DNA of 64,000 nucleotides from Rhyacichthys aspro (GCA_036850595.1 CM072156.1:16626326-16690325), one strand, 5' to 3'; shown: positions 34,001-47,882, counted from the stretch's first letter. Translations and numbers: made by a program. The notes: a model not told the origin generated them from the sequence alone.

Positions 34001-37000
34001 AGTGCAGCAATAGTTATTGTCAGTTTCAGGTGAGGGAGACAGTCACACTTCCTGTCATGATCAATATTAACTTACCCAGCATACCAATCCCCAGCATGAA
34101 GGCGTCCATACCGTAGGGCATCACCCGAGAGCGCCCCCTGGCAGAGCCGGTAGGGGACATCACCTCCTTGGGCTGAGCCTTCTTACACTCCACCTGTTTC
34201 ACCAAGACAATTCAAAAAACCTTTAAAAGACTGATTTGTTTAAGTACTTCTTTTTAATAAGTCTAAACTAGTCTCACCATTTTGTTGTTGATCTCATGGA
34301 AGTGTATCTCGCAGACTTTTTCCACTACATCCTCATTCTCAAACGTCACAAAGCCAAACCCTATAGAGTGTAGACAAGATCATGTTAGTAAACCTCACAC
34401 AATGTTGGCCTATATATGCACTTGTCCAGCTAATAGTCCCCTTTAATCGGCACTGTAATAGCCGCTTAACACGTTTGCCCCTCTCTTCCCCCCTCTACCT
34501 CCCTCCCATGCTGCTACTCCCCACTCATCCTCCATTCCCTCCCTTCCTGGCCATAAGGCCAGGGCAAAGCCTGTAGGCTGTCATAATCGATCAGTCCCAG
34601 GGTGGGGAGGAGGTGCTTAAGGAGGCTTTATCTTGATCCCGATTAACGGACTGGCTAATTAGACTAGCCCCGTTCTTCTGCTACCAGCTCAGCCCACAGG
34701 AAGGAGCCCTATGGGGTGAGGCTAGTGTGTGGGGAGGGATCAATATATGCTCAGGAAGGACTGGAGAATGACTAGAGGCTCAACACTGTCAAACAAAAAA
34801 TGGGTATAGGCCATTCTAGTAAAAATTTATAAAATAAAAAGGATATATATTTTTTTATTGGGTAACTCACTTGCTTTTCCTAAATAGAACAATAAATTTT
34901 GATGAAAAAAAAATGATGAGAAAGCAGTTTCACCTCTGTGTCTGTTGGTGGTCTTATCAAACATGAGCATGGCATCATCCACCTAAAAGAGAGACAAATA
35001 AAACAGCTTTAGGCAGTGATATCTCTCTTGCCACGCGGCATATTGCCTGACCTCAGCCCTTCTCAAGTTCTGCAGGGAGGCTCAGCAACAGATGGACAGA
35101 AAAGGGGGAAAAGGGAGGGAGGGAAGAGGGGACCAGTGACAGTTTTTTTAAGTAAGGGGCCAAAGACAGGAACTATTGAAGAAATACACTACAACAAGTG
35201 CTTGTGCTTGTGCTTAGTTGGAAGTTGCCGCCTAACTGCCCGGTCAAAATCCTTCTCACAGTGAGCACATAATCCACCCCCCCACCCCTTTTTCTCCAGT
35301 CCAAAGTTTGACATTCCCATGGCAACACTACAAAAAGTCCTTCTAAAAGAGCTTGAGCCAACATCAAATATGGTTTATGAATAGCGAGAGAGAGCCAGAA
35401 ATACAAAGAGGAGCCACAAAAAGGAGATGGAGAAAAAAAAGTAGTCAGTCACAAGCAGAAAGGTGAATCCAGCGCAGGTGGAGGCTCGATGAGAGGGAGA
35501 ACTGATAGCAAGAGGAATAGCGACAGGTGGATTGGTGAATGAGAGCACTCAGAGTCCTGTAAGTAACAGAAAGAAAGACGAGGGAGAAGTATTGGGTCAA
35601 AGTGGAAAGGGAGGAGAACGGACAGACAAAGGCCGAGGCAGAACAAAGAGGCCTGCAGGCTTTGTTTGTTGGCACAGTCAGCTATAATTCCTCCTCCTCT
35701 TCTCCGTTTGACCTCTCTCTCTGGCCCGGCCTCCCTTTATAGAGCACTGACACAGGTGTCTATTCTATACACTTGGACTGCACAATATAGAACAGGCAAT
35801 ATACAATAAATATAACATGTGAGTTTGGAGAGATTTAAATATAAAGAAATACACGGCTCTAGTCTAGACAAACTTCCACTGGTCACTCTGATGCCGCTAA
35901 CTTTTCAAACCCAAATGTGATTTACATAAATAACGACATAAATCACAAAGCATTAATGTCACCTGGAATTCGATAACAATACTCCAGTTCAAGCTTTTGT
36001 ATATCACAGCATCCATTTATTGAACAACTTCAAAACACTTACAAAGCACATCTTATATCATATTAGACCTACTCTCCTCTGGTCTCTCACATGTTTATGC
36101 TCTGGTCTGTGCACAGAGGCCCAAATAACCATTTGGTAAATTAATCTGTCCTCTTGGTCTATAATAAGTTTACTGGCAGCCGCGGTGGATACGGTCCACT
36201 GAATAATTTGTCATAGTCACACTTGCACACAGGGTGAGTTTGCATGTGTGAGCGGACCCCCAAGGGCAGTTTGCCTACAGAAAGGTCAAAGGTTATTAAA
36301 GAGTGTCAGCGTGACCTGGAGTCACTGGCTCCTTCCAGCCTGACATTTACTCATCGCTGACCGAGTGCTCAACTTAAATATACAATTTGTACAAACACTG
36401 AAATAAAGACAAACAAAAGTAGAGACTACGAATATTTGAGCGCGTGTATTATCATAATCATCAAACAAGATGTAGCCTGGTAGACATACAGAAAACTATA
36501 CAGCCACTGTTGGATGTAATTAAAACACCTGAACAATGCCCACAGTACACATTACACATGCACACAAACAGACTTAATTGCACATCATAGCTCAATATTT
36601 CAAAGACTGAGCGTTTTAATGGTGCACAGCAGGACAATATTCCCTCTTATCCTTTTTTTCCACCTCTCATCTTCCCTGTTATCCCCTGCCCATCCCTCTC
36701 TGCGCTCCTTTGTCCTCACCAGGACGGGACACAAAAGGTCCAGTGAGGCAGTCTAATCAGGAACTTCCATGGATGGCTGGAGCCTGCATTTCACCATCCA
36801 TCCCTCGATATCTCTCTTGGCAAAATTCATCTAGATGTTATGATTGAGAAGGGAGCACAGAGAAACTCAAGGCAAAACCTTTGGCACTAAAATAAAGTGC
36901 AGTGTGGTCAGAAACGCAGCGACCGTTACAGCGGGCTTCAAGTGTCTGACTTTGAAAAGTTTTAAGGGCAGGAAGTCTACCTGTTGAATGAACAACAGTT

Positions 37001-40000
37001 AGCTTCACTGGACCAACCAAAACTGATGCTTCAACTTTTTATATGACTCATTGTAAACTATACAAATCTTTAACTATACTCATTGCAGAAAGTGACAGTT
37101 TGTGGCAATAAAAAACTGTGTGACAAACTAAAATATTTGTCTAGCTTTGTACAGAAATATAATAGTCCTGGTTGAACGCTCCCCACACCCCATCTTTGCC
37201 CCAGTTCCCTCCTATGCCTCCACAAACCTCGCTCAATCAGGCCCTCCCTCCCTTGTTGGAGCTTTTGTGGACCCATCATCCATTCTTTAGCTTCATGCTT
37301 TTCAAACTCAGCTGCTCATAAGAACTTTGGCAAACTTTTTGAATGGACTTGTAAAAAAAACACACAAGTAAAATCTGGCCCTTCATATCTGGACTGAAGT
37401 ATAAGTTTCATTTTTGTGAATTGGTTGATTTTTTAAAGTTAATACTAAGCTCCTGAAGTGACCCCCACTCCTCAGTCCACACACACAAAGACACATGCAA
37501 ACACCCCCGAAACAGCACCGCATCCCTCCTCCTTGAGAACAAAACCCCTTACCCGCAGAATTACTTAGGGACAATGGGCAGGCCAGGTCACCACGGTAAC
37601 AGGCCAGGAGGGGGCTGTGGGCCGGAGCAGCTGTTACATCAGATTAATTCAGATTCTGATAATCCCTCCTCCTTCTTCAACCATCACCACACACTCACCA
37701 CAAAACTTTTCAACCCCCTCCTCCGCCGGCCCGGTCCCCTCTCAGAGTCCCCCTTAACTACGCCTGCTGCTGCCGCTGCTCTGGCCCGGCATCTCCTGGA
37801 GCCTCTCAGCCTCGTTATTTTTCCCTTTGAACCCTCTTTAAGTCTTTTCTCTCTCTCTATTCTCGCCCGCATCACAGTAACTCCTTCACTTCCAAAGCGT
37901 TCAACTCTGGGTGAAGTTTTTCACCGAGAAACTGTGGTGAATCAGACTCTGGCACAACACGCGGCTAAGCTGTTTAGTTTTTACTGCACTGAAGCAGCCA
38001 GTACAAAACCAACTGAAAAAAAGTGACCTTTGTTTCAACTCTTCCACAGTCTTTAAATGCCACTCACCTTCCCAAACTGGTCAAAGTACTGCTTGACGTC
38101 TTCTATAGTTGTGTTCACTGACAGTCCTCCCACAAAGATCTTCTTGGTTCGAGTCACTAACTATAAAAAAAAAAAAAATAGACAAAAGAGGATAAGTTCA
38201 TAAACTACACACATATCACTTGGTTATTTGGGAAAATACTTTTACAAAATCTAAAATGCAATTGTAAAATAATGTATTTAAAGCGACACTATGCAACTTT
38301 TATGCAGCATTTATATCCACTATAGAACTAAGGGAGACAAATGCTGCTCACATAGGACTGTTACCCCTCAATAAATCTTATAACAGAATTTGTGATGATT
38401 ACTCAATGATTATGACAATGATTACTCAGAGTTGCCTAGCAGAGTGTCTGTTAAACCAGGACCACTTTTGTCTTTCAACGAGAGGTCAGTTTCCCCATTC
38501 ATGTCACCACTGAAACTACTAAGACAAGACCAATTTTTAAAGGTCGCAGTCTGATCTTGGAATCAGACACATATTTTTTCAGTCTCTTCTTGGTCTCAGA
38601 CATAAAGGACTTGGGATTTTATATAACCACAAGTAATCAGTAATTGGAACAGAATTTCTGTTCACAATTGAAACCAAAAAGACCACTGATGTTTTTCAAA
38701 TAACCAATAACTCCCCCGTGGCCTACTTCATACAAGCACCAGGGAAGTAACCATGAGGTCGTCATTACTGTCAAGATTATAGATTTTTTTCCCATCGAGC
38801 ACTGGCCTTGGTCTTAACTTGGACTCAGAGTCTTTGTCTAGTCTAGTTGATGTAGTCTTTACAACATTATGATGATAACTGATATTTCATAACAATACAT
38901 CAAATTCAACTTTTACTATGCCTAAGGGAACAATCAGGTATAGCAGGTCACATTGTTATTACAAGTTTCAACCTGTTTATTGAATGTTTTCTTGAAATGT
39001 CTAGAGAGTATGAATATTGTGTATACTACTATCCATGCAGCTCCATAAAGTAGGTCACAGAACTCATTAGATTTACCTGAGGGAGTATGTTTTATGTGTG
39101 TTTCTTGTTCCGGGTTATTCTTTTTGTTGTTTGTCTCATTACTACAAGTCTTTTTTCCCATGCTTTTTAATGAAAGAAACAAACCATCTACAATCGGGAC
39201 AATGCATTCCTGCAATCCGATATATGCATTTAGTTTAGGTTTAACAATCTGTGTGCCCCTAAAGTTGTGAAAGTTTTTGTTCACCCCTGATCGCGTAACA
39301 GTGGAGTGATGTCAGTGCAGCTCATGTTCATCAGATTACCAGGCATTAGCCCAGATAAGGGTCTGAAACGCTCAGCGAACACTAACAAACATTGTACACA
39401 ACTAATATGAGAAGACAGTTTCAACTCACCTTAGGCTGAGCCCGGCGCGGGAACGCAACCTTTGGGTCGATCTAAAGGAGAAAATGGAGAGAGAGGACAC
39501 GCATGTAATGTGCAATGAGAACCTACTACAGATGGAGCAACAGTGTGTCACCTTTCACTAATAACTCATTTGTACTTTTACACACTGACAGAAAACTTTG
39601 CAGTCTTTTGGAGAAAATCTGTTTTTGCCTAAGCAATGAGTTTGGAAGACTATTTGGGTAATGTTTTTGATGGTACAGGTGCAGACCACAAAAAAAAAAA
39701 AAAAAAAAAAAAACACTCCTTGAACAGTTAAAGGTATTACAAGAGAAGGTGAAAATTGCTAAAAAAACAAAAAAATAAATATGACGCTGGGCAGTGAAGT
39801 GCAGCAAACAGATTCTGAAAGGACATGTCCACAGTGTACATTCTGAGCATTAAAAATCATTTAAAAATCAGCAGCAATAATGCACGTGGTAATAATGCGT
39901 GACAAACACATGGAGCATGAAATTTAACTGTAATGCTTTTGATGTTTAAGACTCAACTAAAATATGATTGCTGGGTGTGGTATTTTTGCCTCCTCAAATT

Positions 40001-43000
40001 ATTGTGAGATCAATGTATATAAAATGTTAGTATTGCTGTTAAGAGATATTATTGAGATATTTTACACTTCATTTATTGTCTTTGAAGCAGTACACCGTTT
40101 ATCATATTGAGCTATTTGAATAAAAAATACTTGATTTAAGACCAAAGCATCATGAAATCAGCATGGTCTGGAAAATATCACATCATACATTCATACATTT
40201 TTAGTGTTATTTCCGCAAGTTATCAATATATAGTTTGAAGGAGGTCTCCTGCAGAGTGTGTGTGTGTTCTATCTCTCCTAATGTTTACATTGCTATGTGT
40301 GAATGGTGTCAGCCCATGCTCTATTAACACTTGCAAAGTGTACGTAATGTTATGGGCCGCGATCAGGTGGAGCGCCTGGGAATGTCCAGCTCACCCCAGC
40401 CTCTCCCGTCACTACGGTGCGACATGTGATCTGCTGGAATCTCACACAGGCACTACAATCACATACACACCTCAACTCAAGGGCCCAGAGACACATAGAG
40501 GGAGACACGGGGGTAGACAGCGAGCGGAGGGAGAGGAGGACAGGGAAACACAGAGCTGTCAATCACACACACTGACAGCAATGCATTTTGTTTGTTTGTG
40601 CTTGTTTGTTTTTGCCTCCCCTCTGCTTGGTGATGGAAGTGACGTCATCTTTGTGCATCACAGGATAAACTTTACGACACTTCCCGTACCTGTGATGTGG
40701 ACCGTCCTCTGCCCTGCAGCTTCTCAAATTTACACATAAGAAGAAACCAACTCTTTTCCATTCTTTTTTTAAACACCGTAACTAGTAAATACTACAGAAA
40801 CTGTCCGAACCCACTAAAAGTCCCCAAGATTTAAAGATTGGAGAGAGAACCAAACCATGCCACGAGGATGCAATCATAGAGAGGCTGTAAAATTGTAATT
40901 TGAGACTGCTATATTAGTCTATACTGATCTAATAGAGCTAGAAAACGACTAGACTACTCCACACTGTACTGCTGTTACACTAACAGATGGTAAGACAGTA
41001 CAGCGCTAAGATTAGTCCGTAACCATGAGAGGAACTACAGTAGAGAGCTAGAGCCTCTATGGTAAACTGCATGCGTTTACCAGAGTAGGTGTTGTTTCTA
41101 CTTCAATAAAACTTGACATCACCGCAGATTTGTAAAAATTTGTCCTTCTAGAGAGCAGAGTGAGAAGACTAGGCTAGACTGGAGGATCAGATGCAGAGTC
41201 TACTTGTTTAGTTTCTATGGTGGCTAGACTACTCTGATAGTCACCTCCGGTCACCAACCCTCTTGATGTCCAACACTCCTGTGCACATTCAAAAACAAAC
41301 AGACACACACACAAACAAAATCAACATAGGGCAGCACACAACACATCCATGGAGAGGAAAATGTGGACATTAGACACAAAAAGTGAATATCAAAGTGAAA
41401 AAGGGCCTGATTTTGGTAAAACAACACAGTATTTCAACTTATTGAGAGTGTAAATGAATGTTAATGCAACATGTTATGAGACATGTGAAAAGGCCTACAC
41501 ATTACACATTAGGAGTAAGGCCATCAAGAACGTAATTCCAATAGAGCTTTATAAAATCAGGCCAATCCCCTTTGAGGACTACATCCGAGGTATGCAACAG
41601 TTGGTCGAGGGCACTGCCTGTCACAGCTCAGAGCACACTTTACACAACGCACAGATTGGGCCGCACTCAACTTCTCTAAGGAGCAAACCCTAGCTCGTTG
41701 ACTCCAATCCTATTAGTAAGGAGTGCCATCCTAATCATAGATGGGGTTATGCTGTTCCAACCCCCATCCTCTAGAGAGGAAATAGTTAACAGAGCCACAG
41801 ATGCACCTCCACAAAGTCTTATTAAAGATTCTTATTGTAAAACATCACTGTGCACCTCGGAGCTAAACTTCAATGGAAACCTTGTTCCACAAAGGTGCAG
41901 TTTGCATCGGCTGTCAGTAGCTTTACAGATAGCAGGAAACCAGGAGGGCTGCCTAGAGGGGCAACTAAAAGAGAAGCTGTTACATAAATCACAGTAAAAC
42001 CAGCCTTCATATACTGGTCAAAACCAGGCTGCATCTGTCCTTCAACACAACAAGTACCAATAAATTCCTGTGCAGCACTGTATTTGCTCTTTAGCCGCTC
42101 TGCTGTGCAAAGCTGTGTTAATTCCACTGCTTCAGTCGGTCACAGCATGGCACATTCTTTCTGTTGCCACTGGAGAACTTTTCTCTCCCCTCTCTAACAG
42201 GATAACCTGTCTGCAAGAGTGAGGGGGGAGTAGGGAGGGAGGGGTTAGGGTGAGCAGTAAAAGGCCTACTCTACTCACCATCCAAACCTCTACACGCCAA
42301 ACACACACTTTCTGAACACGCCACTGACACACCCAACTGCAGGCCACAAGAGGCCCGGGCACGGCACACCAGCCACTCTGTGGAACTGACACATCCACAA
42401 GTGAAATGAAAATTATATACGGTCATTAATGAAATAACTGTCTCTGAAATCATTTGAAAACATAATATCAGTATCATAGCCCTGACTATCTTTCAGGATC
42501 ACAGTTTATGCTGTCATGAATTGTGGTATCCAAGAAATAATTGTAAATGATGTGCATTGTTATCTCCCTTTTTCTTTTGTGACAGAGCCATTCTTCAACT
42601 GTGGAGGGGGGAGTCACTATGGAAACAAACCCCATGGCGAGTTAGTGGCGTCCAACCATGATGATGCCACTTGTCAAAGCTGTTGTGCCTGCAAGTGACA
42701 CTATAACAGTAGGGCACTGGGGAACGGACAGGAAACAAAAATACAATTTGAATTCTTTTACTTTTTTACAGCACTATTATATTCTACTAAGAACAGCTCC
42801 TCTTTTCAATTTCCGGTGCTGTCTCTTCTTGGGCGCTCCCACTTATCTTCCAAAAACTTAAGAAGGTGCATCGCTCAGAGCACAAAAGGGGAAAAAGAAT
42901 TAGGCTCCCCTAATTTCAATACAGTGACTAACCCGCAGCCATCACCACTCCCACTGAGGAGAGAGGCGGGGGCAGTGGTCCCTATGGCGACCAACGTGCC

Positions 43001-44702
43001 ACATTGTTCCCAGACCGGCCCACATTCATTACTGACAAAAAGAGACACACACAAGCGCGCACACACTCAAAATCACGCTCTGTAACGCGGACGATTAATA
43101 GATTTTCCAGTGGCAATCCACACAGGTGGAAGAGTCAGAGTGTGTTACTGTGACTTTATCGTCACAGTTTGAAGTAATCCTCTTCAAATCAAATGAAGAA
43201 ATAAAGTCTGTTTGTGGCAAACTCCTATGACACCTTCATGGTTTCAAGTTGCATATGTTTGTCCCGGACAGAAACTCATTTTTTGGGTCATTACAACCCC
43301 CTTAGGACAAGAAGTACACAGAGAAACTATGGCTCACCTTTCTTTGGACCAAATCAAAGTTTGCCAATGAAAGCAAACCTGTTTCTATGGAAATCGACAC
43401 TTTCAAACTTGTTTGACATAACAGAGCAAAGAGAGAGGACATTATCCACAACCAGCTACTGGTGGATAGTATAACTCATTGTGGCATCACACCAAAATGA
43501 AGAGCCTTAACACCAACAACAAACACGACATGGTTTGAGGAGTCACTCGGCACAGTGGAAACTCCGTAAACATCATAAAATGTAGCAGTGTAACACATCT
43601 CCAAAGGATTATTGTAAAATCCACTATTCAAACACTGAGCACTGGGATTAGTCGGTGGTGGGAAGTAAATACAGAGAACTCACTGTTTTTGAGTCCAACT
43701 CGTGCCTGCTTTGGGCCAAAACTTTATCCACGCCAGCTTGATCAACAAAGGTGACAAATCCAAACCCTCTGCAGTAAAAAAGAGAAAAGGGTATTAATGA
43801 CGAGAAAAGTAATGTTGACATGTAATGATAAGTTATAAGCAGCCTAGTCAGATAAACTTTCAGAATAGCACCAGCTCAGTAAGATTGGCTCACCTCGAGC
43901 GCTTAGTAACCGGATCTCGCATCACCATACACTCCTTCACCTCGCCGTACTTGCAAAAGTACTCCTTTAGCCCCTCTGAGCGAGAAAACACGAGTTAGAG
44001 ACATGAAAGTGGGAGGTATTGGCAACTTTTTGTCACCATACAGATTATTTGTACTTTTAGACATTTTGAGAGTTTAAATACATGTCTTTAAACCTTTCAC
44101 AATTCAGTAAGGCGGGACTAAAATATGACCAGGGCTTCTATTAAAGGACATTTTTCAATTTTGATTTGTCACTTTAGTTGCAGCCAAAGTAATTCAATTA
44201 GACTTTTCAAAATATTTTAAATGAACCAACAGAAAACTCAAGCAAATAGTCAAGCAAACAAATTTCTAATAGCTCCTTATAGTCAATGCCAGGATTTTGT
44301 AAGACATAGTGGCATAGTGTCTAACTATGGAAAGCAGAGGTGGAAAAAGATTTACCTTGTGTTGTTTGCCAGCTGAGTCCACCTATGAACATTTTGCTGC
44401 AAAAAATAAAATAAAATACAAACGTCAATTAAATTAAGTTTCATTGAGTTTTCTTTAGACACAAATGTTAAAAAGTGTATTTGAGTTGTGCCTATCATCT
44501 TTGATTCATGTGAAGGCTGTCTGTGTGGAGGTGTGCTGCTCTGGCCGCAGACCAGAGGGACTCCTCGCAGAATCCCGGCTCTATTTGTGACCTCCGTTAG
44601 CTAAAGTAGGAAAAAGTATGAAAGAAAAAAGTTTTCTTGTTACCAGGGGTCGTGAGGGGAGTCCGTGCTGGACAGGCTGCTCTGGCTCCCTTCCGTGTCC
44701 AT
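31017..44702 (-). CDS. msi1: Musashi-1 RNA-binding protein
   Basis: Translational regulator of neural stem cells with two RNA-recognition motifs. Fourteen coding exons: 44702-44644, 44396-44356, 43975-43894, 43768-43684, 39471-39430, 38160-38068, 34982-34934, 34360-34278, 34193-34076, 33047-32967, 32094-32038, 31721-31659, 31581-31427 and 31058-31017. They total 349 residues (human 362). The start [21 protein letters not shown] matches the human opening apart from local changes. RRM1 has [11 protein letters not shown] (RNP2) and RGFGFVTF (RNP1); RRM2 has [12 protein letters not shown] and [29 protein letters not shown], an alanine run (eight Ala), the Pro/Ser-rich tail and the terminal FTNGYH complete the match. 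An ORF of 115 codons at 44944 in another frame is not the start. Introns of 4.2 and 3.1 kb follow exons 4 and 6. Confidence 0.97.
34420..34760. promoter_or_regulatory. Candidate conserved non-coding element in an msi1 intron
   Basis: Between msi1 exons 7 and 8 is a GC-balanced block denser in motifs than its AT-rich flanks. It includes CGATTAA-like words and CTAATTAG near 34655, a paired-homeodomain-type site. The block is a candidate enhancer only by composition; no alignment was available. Confidence 0.25.
35000..38060 (-). other. msi1 intron 6
   Basis: This 3.1 kb intron runs between coding exons 6 and 7. It has purine-rich and GC-rich patches. A 150-codon open frame on the plus strand (37574-38026) has no recognisable domain or splice context and is treated as chance. 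Confidence 0.5.
39472..43683 (-). other. msi1 intron 4
   Basis: This is the largest msi1 intron, 4.2 kb. It holds a 24-base A-run (39690-39713), a CTAG-rich patch (40.9-41.25 kb) and GC-rich patches near 40.35 and 42.3 kb. No additional exon was recognised. Confidence 0.5.
39690..39713. repeat. Poly-A run
   Basis: An uninterrupted run of 24 A residues in msi1 intron 4. It carries no adjacent retroposon that I can recognise. Confidence 0.95.
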
Positions 44703-45037
44703 TCCGAGTCCTCGCTGTGTGGGCGCTGTGTCCGGGCCGTGTGGGAGAGCAGGCAGAGACTGACTGGGGCTGGGCGGGTTTGGCCCTGTGCTTTGGCCCG
44801 GGGTGACAGAGAGGGGAGCAGGCCAGATGCAGCATGGGACAGACTCCTCCTCCTCCTGCTTCTCCCAGTACCCGCCGCTGCCGCTGCTGCCTTGCGCTCA
44901 TCCCGGCGCAACACGCGCGCCCCCTGCGTCAAGACTGCATCCAACTACCGCACAAGCTATTTCCGGAAAACGCCTTCATAATAAAGTGGACTCTTGAAAA
45001 TGTAGAGCCTATCGTATAAATCATGTGGCGTTGAGGA

Positions 45038-45331
45038 GGTCTAGAGTGGTTCTCAAACCCTTCAAATCAAGTACCACCCCAGAAAATATGTGTCTTTTCC
45101 ACCTTTAATGAATTTTGTTTGGTGTGCTGCTTCTTTGAAATCACATTTTGAATTCCACCACTTTTTAAGAGTACAAACATTTAGTGGTATAATAAAGTGT
45201 GTTATAGAATGGCTGTAGCAGAAATCAAAAGTCTACACTTTGTAGTTATCAGAGATTATCAAGTACCACCACAGAGAGCCAGAGTACCACCAGTGGTACC
45301 TGTACCACAGTTTGAGAACCACTGGTCTAGA
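45038..45331. mobile_element. Short non-autonomous hAT-type MITE with target-site duplication
   Basis: A 278-base element (45046-45323) starts GTGGTTCTCAAAC and ends GTTTGAGAACCACT, a 13-base perfect terminal inverted repeat. It is flanked on both sides by GGTCTAGA (45038-45045 and 45324-45331). An 8-base target-site duplication is the hAT signature. The interior carries ACCAC/GGTAC words near both ends and no open frame, so it would rely on a transposase elsewhere. It sits about 340 bases upstream of the msi1 ATG. Confidence 0.75.
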
Positions 45332-46919
45332 CAAAATAACATGATTAGCCTACACTGTAAATTGCATGGTTGTGAATATTTGAGTAGATTTCTTATCCAG
45401 AGCCAAAGAGAAGGACATTTTTTGCTTGTATTTTGCATATTTTAATTAATTTTTTTGTTTCTCTGCATGTTTAGTCTTGATGTTGTAATCCAATTGTAAT
45501 TCTATACAGGTGAGTGTTTGCCCCGAACAAAGCACATGAATTTAACGCTGACTTCAGAAAACCTATAACTAAAGTAAAAGTACTGATAGTATTTTTATTC
45601 TGAGCCAGTCTACATGTTTGAGATCTAAACATGGCTCCCCACGTTACAGTAAGGACAACAACACAACACAGATAAAAACAAAATATATTATAGAGGAAGC
45701 AGTGCCTGTCCACCAGCTTTCTAGGACTGAATCAATAAGCAATTGAAGTTGTAGCAAAAAGATACACCAACTGAATGTCTTTTTAAACATGGGTTGAACT
45801 GACCCAATACCTCTGTCTCACTTAGATTTAAACAGGAATTATACAAAGCCAAAAGATAATGCAATGTGAAAACTTTTCTGGAGGATAATTATACACTACT
45901 TTTATTTTGAAACAACAATGACCCACTTTCCTGTCATTTTGCTACTTAACGTAAAAGACTTGACACAGTCTTCACCTGAGTGAAGAAATCACTCAGTGCA
46001 ATTTGAAAATTGTTTTTAGAAATGTTTACTGTATCAAACAAAAATATCCTAAAAAAGAAATGAACAAACCGTGCTATATTATGAATATGAAACGTTAATG
46101 TATACAAATATGGGTTTAAGTTTCACCCTGAAATACATAAATAACATGTCCTAAAAGATTGGATACAAGTAACATGACAACATTTCATGGAAAACGCGTA
46201 AAAATATATTTATAAATAAACACAATACATACAAATTAACAAAAGGTGTGTTTAAAGTTTTTAGGGCCTTTATATAGGCAAGTGATCATGGGTTAAAAAG
46301 TTATTAATAATGAACAACTAGTAATGCATTTGTCTGTCTTCATACCCCTCTCATGCTACAAATCTACTTATACTCGCAGCGTGGCTCAACAGAAGGTTTG
46401 TGTGCTGGGCTCATTCATTGCTTAGTTTTAAGTATTTAATTAGTACCAAAGCCAGCTTCGGCTAATCTTCTCAACCCTGACTCAACATGTGACCCAGGAA
46501 CCAATGCTAATCAATAGCCTCTTGAGTATTTTAAACAAAAGCTATGGTAGCTTTGGCTTATAGTCATATCGTATATTTAGTCCAGCCCTATAGTCTTAAG
46601 CAAATCTTAGACCATGAAGTTTGAAGAAGAATAGGATTTTGTGAACCTTAACATAAACCAGAAGTATGCCTCATTGTTGTTGCCCATTGTTACTGACAAA
46701 AATCTCTGGTGGAGCCTTTCAAGAATAATATAATTCACTTTTCTTTTTTTTAAATTTAGGGAGCGCTATTGTGTGTTGTGGACCGGTTTTACAACAAATT
46801 TTCAAAGCTCTTGGTCTTAACTCAGTCTCGTTTGTATGCGGTCTAAGACGGGACAAGGGCTGTTTGGATTTCATAACAATTCTTATCTCTCCACCCTCTA
46901 TCACACTCAGGGCTCATAC

Positions 46920-47280
46920 AGTCATAAAAAATCTGGAAAAATCATGGAAATGCAATTTCCAGGTTTTGTAAAAGTTGTTGAGAGTTTTGGAAAACTAAAT
47001 GACTTTGTGTCACATTACCATCAGTTACAATATTTTGGTGTTAATATAATCAGCCCAGGATCAATATGGATGTGTTTTTACTAAGATTGTGTAGTGTGGT
47101 TTATGGAATACTGAAAATACACTTGACTTTTTACATAACAGCTGATTTATTTGCTTTACTGCTAACTTTTCATTCAATGAGACACTTTAATAATTACATT
47201 TTGGTAATCATTGAGGTAATTCATGGAGATTTAGTGAAAGGTTATGGAGATGTCATGGAAAAATCATGGGGAAAAAAGTA
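46920..47280. repeat. Diverged interspersed repeat with CATGGAAA-type words
   Basis: GGAAAAATCATGG occurs at 46935 and again at 47258, with more TCATGGA-type words next to each. The layout suggests direct or terminal repeats of a small element. No protein is encoded. Confidence 0.4.
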
Positions 47281-47830
47281 CACTGGTTTTGGTATTAAAT
47301 TGGGCTTGATCCCTAAAGGTATTGATCTTGTCTTGGCCTTGATAACACTCTGGTCTCGGTTGGTAAAAGTCCTCTTCCTAACACTTTATCCTCAATGACT
47401 GGTGATGTGTAGAGAGCAGCCAGTGTCCAGCCTGCTCACAGCCCCTAGTCTACTCTCTGCAGTTGAACAGATGAAGCTCTGGAAGTGGGACAGGCCGCTA
47501 TTTGGACAAGAATTAAGGGGTGTGTTAAATTTCTGCATGCATGATCAATGGGGTTGAATGGTGGCCGATGTATGTGTGTAGTGTGGGGAGGGCATTAGGC
47601 TGAGACAGAGATGGAGCTAGCATTGAGAACACAGTCGTACAAGGTGCCAGCTCTGGCTCACTAATGAGAAATCGCCAGTGTGGATTGTATCTCGTTACCC
47701 ATCAACATAGCTCTGACTTCTCTGGAGAGCAGAAATGCAAGCTCTAATGTGTGCTGCATGTGGTCCCTCTTGATAAAACCAGCTTGTGTGGTTGAGCATT
47801 AGTCACAGCCGTAAATGAACTGTTGGAAAT

Positions 47831-47832
<2 letters not shown>

Positions 47833-47882
<50 letters not shown>
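47833..47882. repeat. CA microsatellite
   Basis: About 25 uninterrupted CA units in the msi1-hnf1a spacer. It is long enough to be length-polymorphic. Confidence 0.97.

Noticed and set aside
37574..38026. 150-codon plus-strand frame
   Set aside because: It lies in msi1 intron 6, has no recognisable domain, and is low-complexity Pro/Ser/Leu.
40260..40739. 159-codon plus-strand frame
   Set aside because: It lies in msi1 intron 4; I found no domain, splice partner or promoter.
44597..44944. 115-codon minus-strand frame as the msi1 start
   Set aside because: The true start is at 44702 in another frame, giving MDTEGSQSS to SPHDP, and splices in phase to exon 2.
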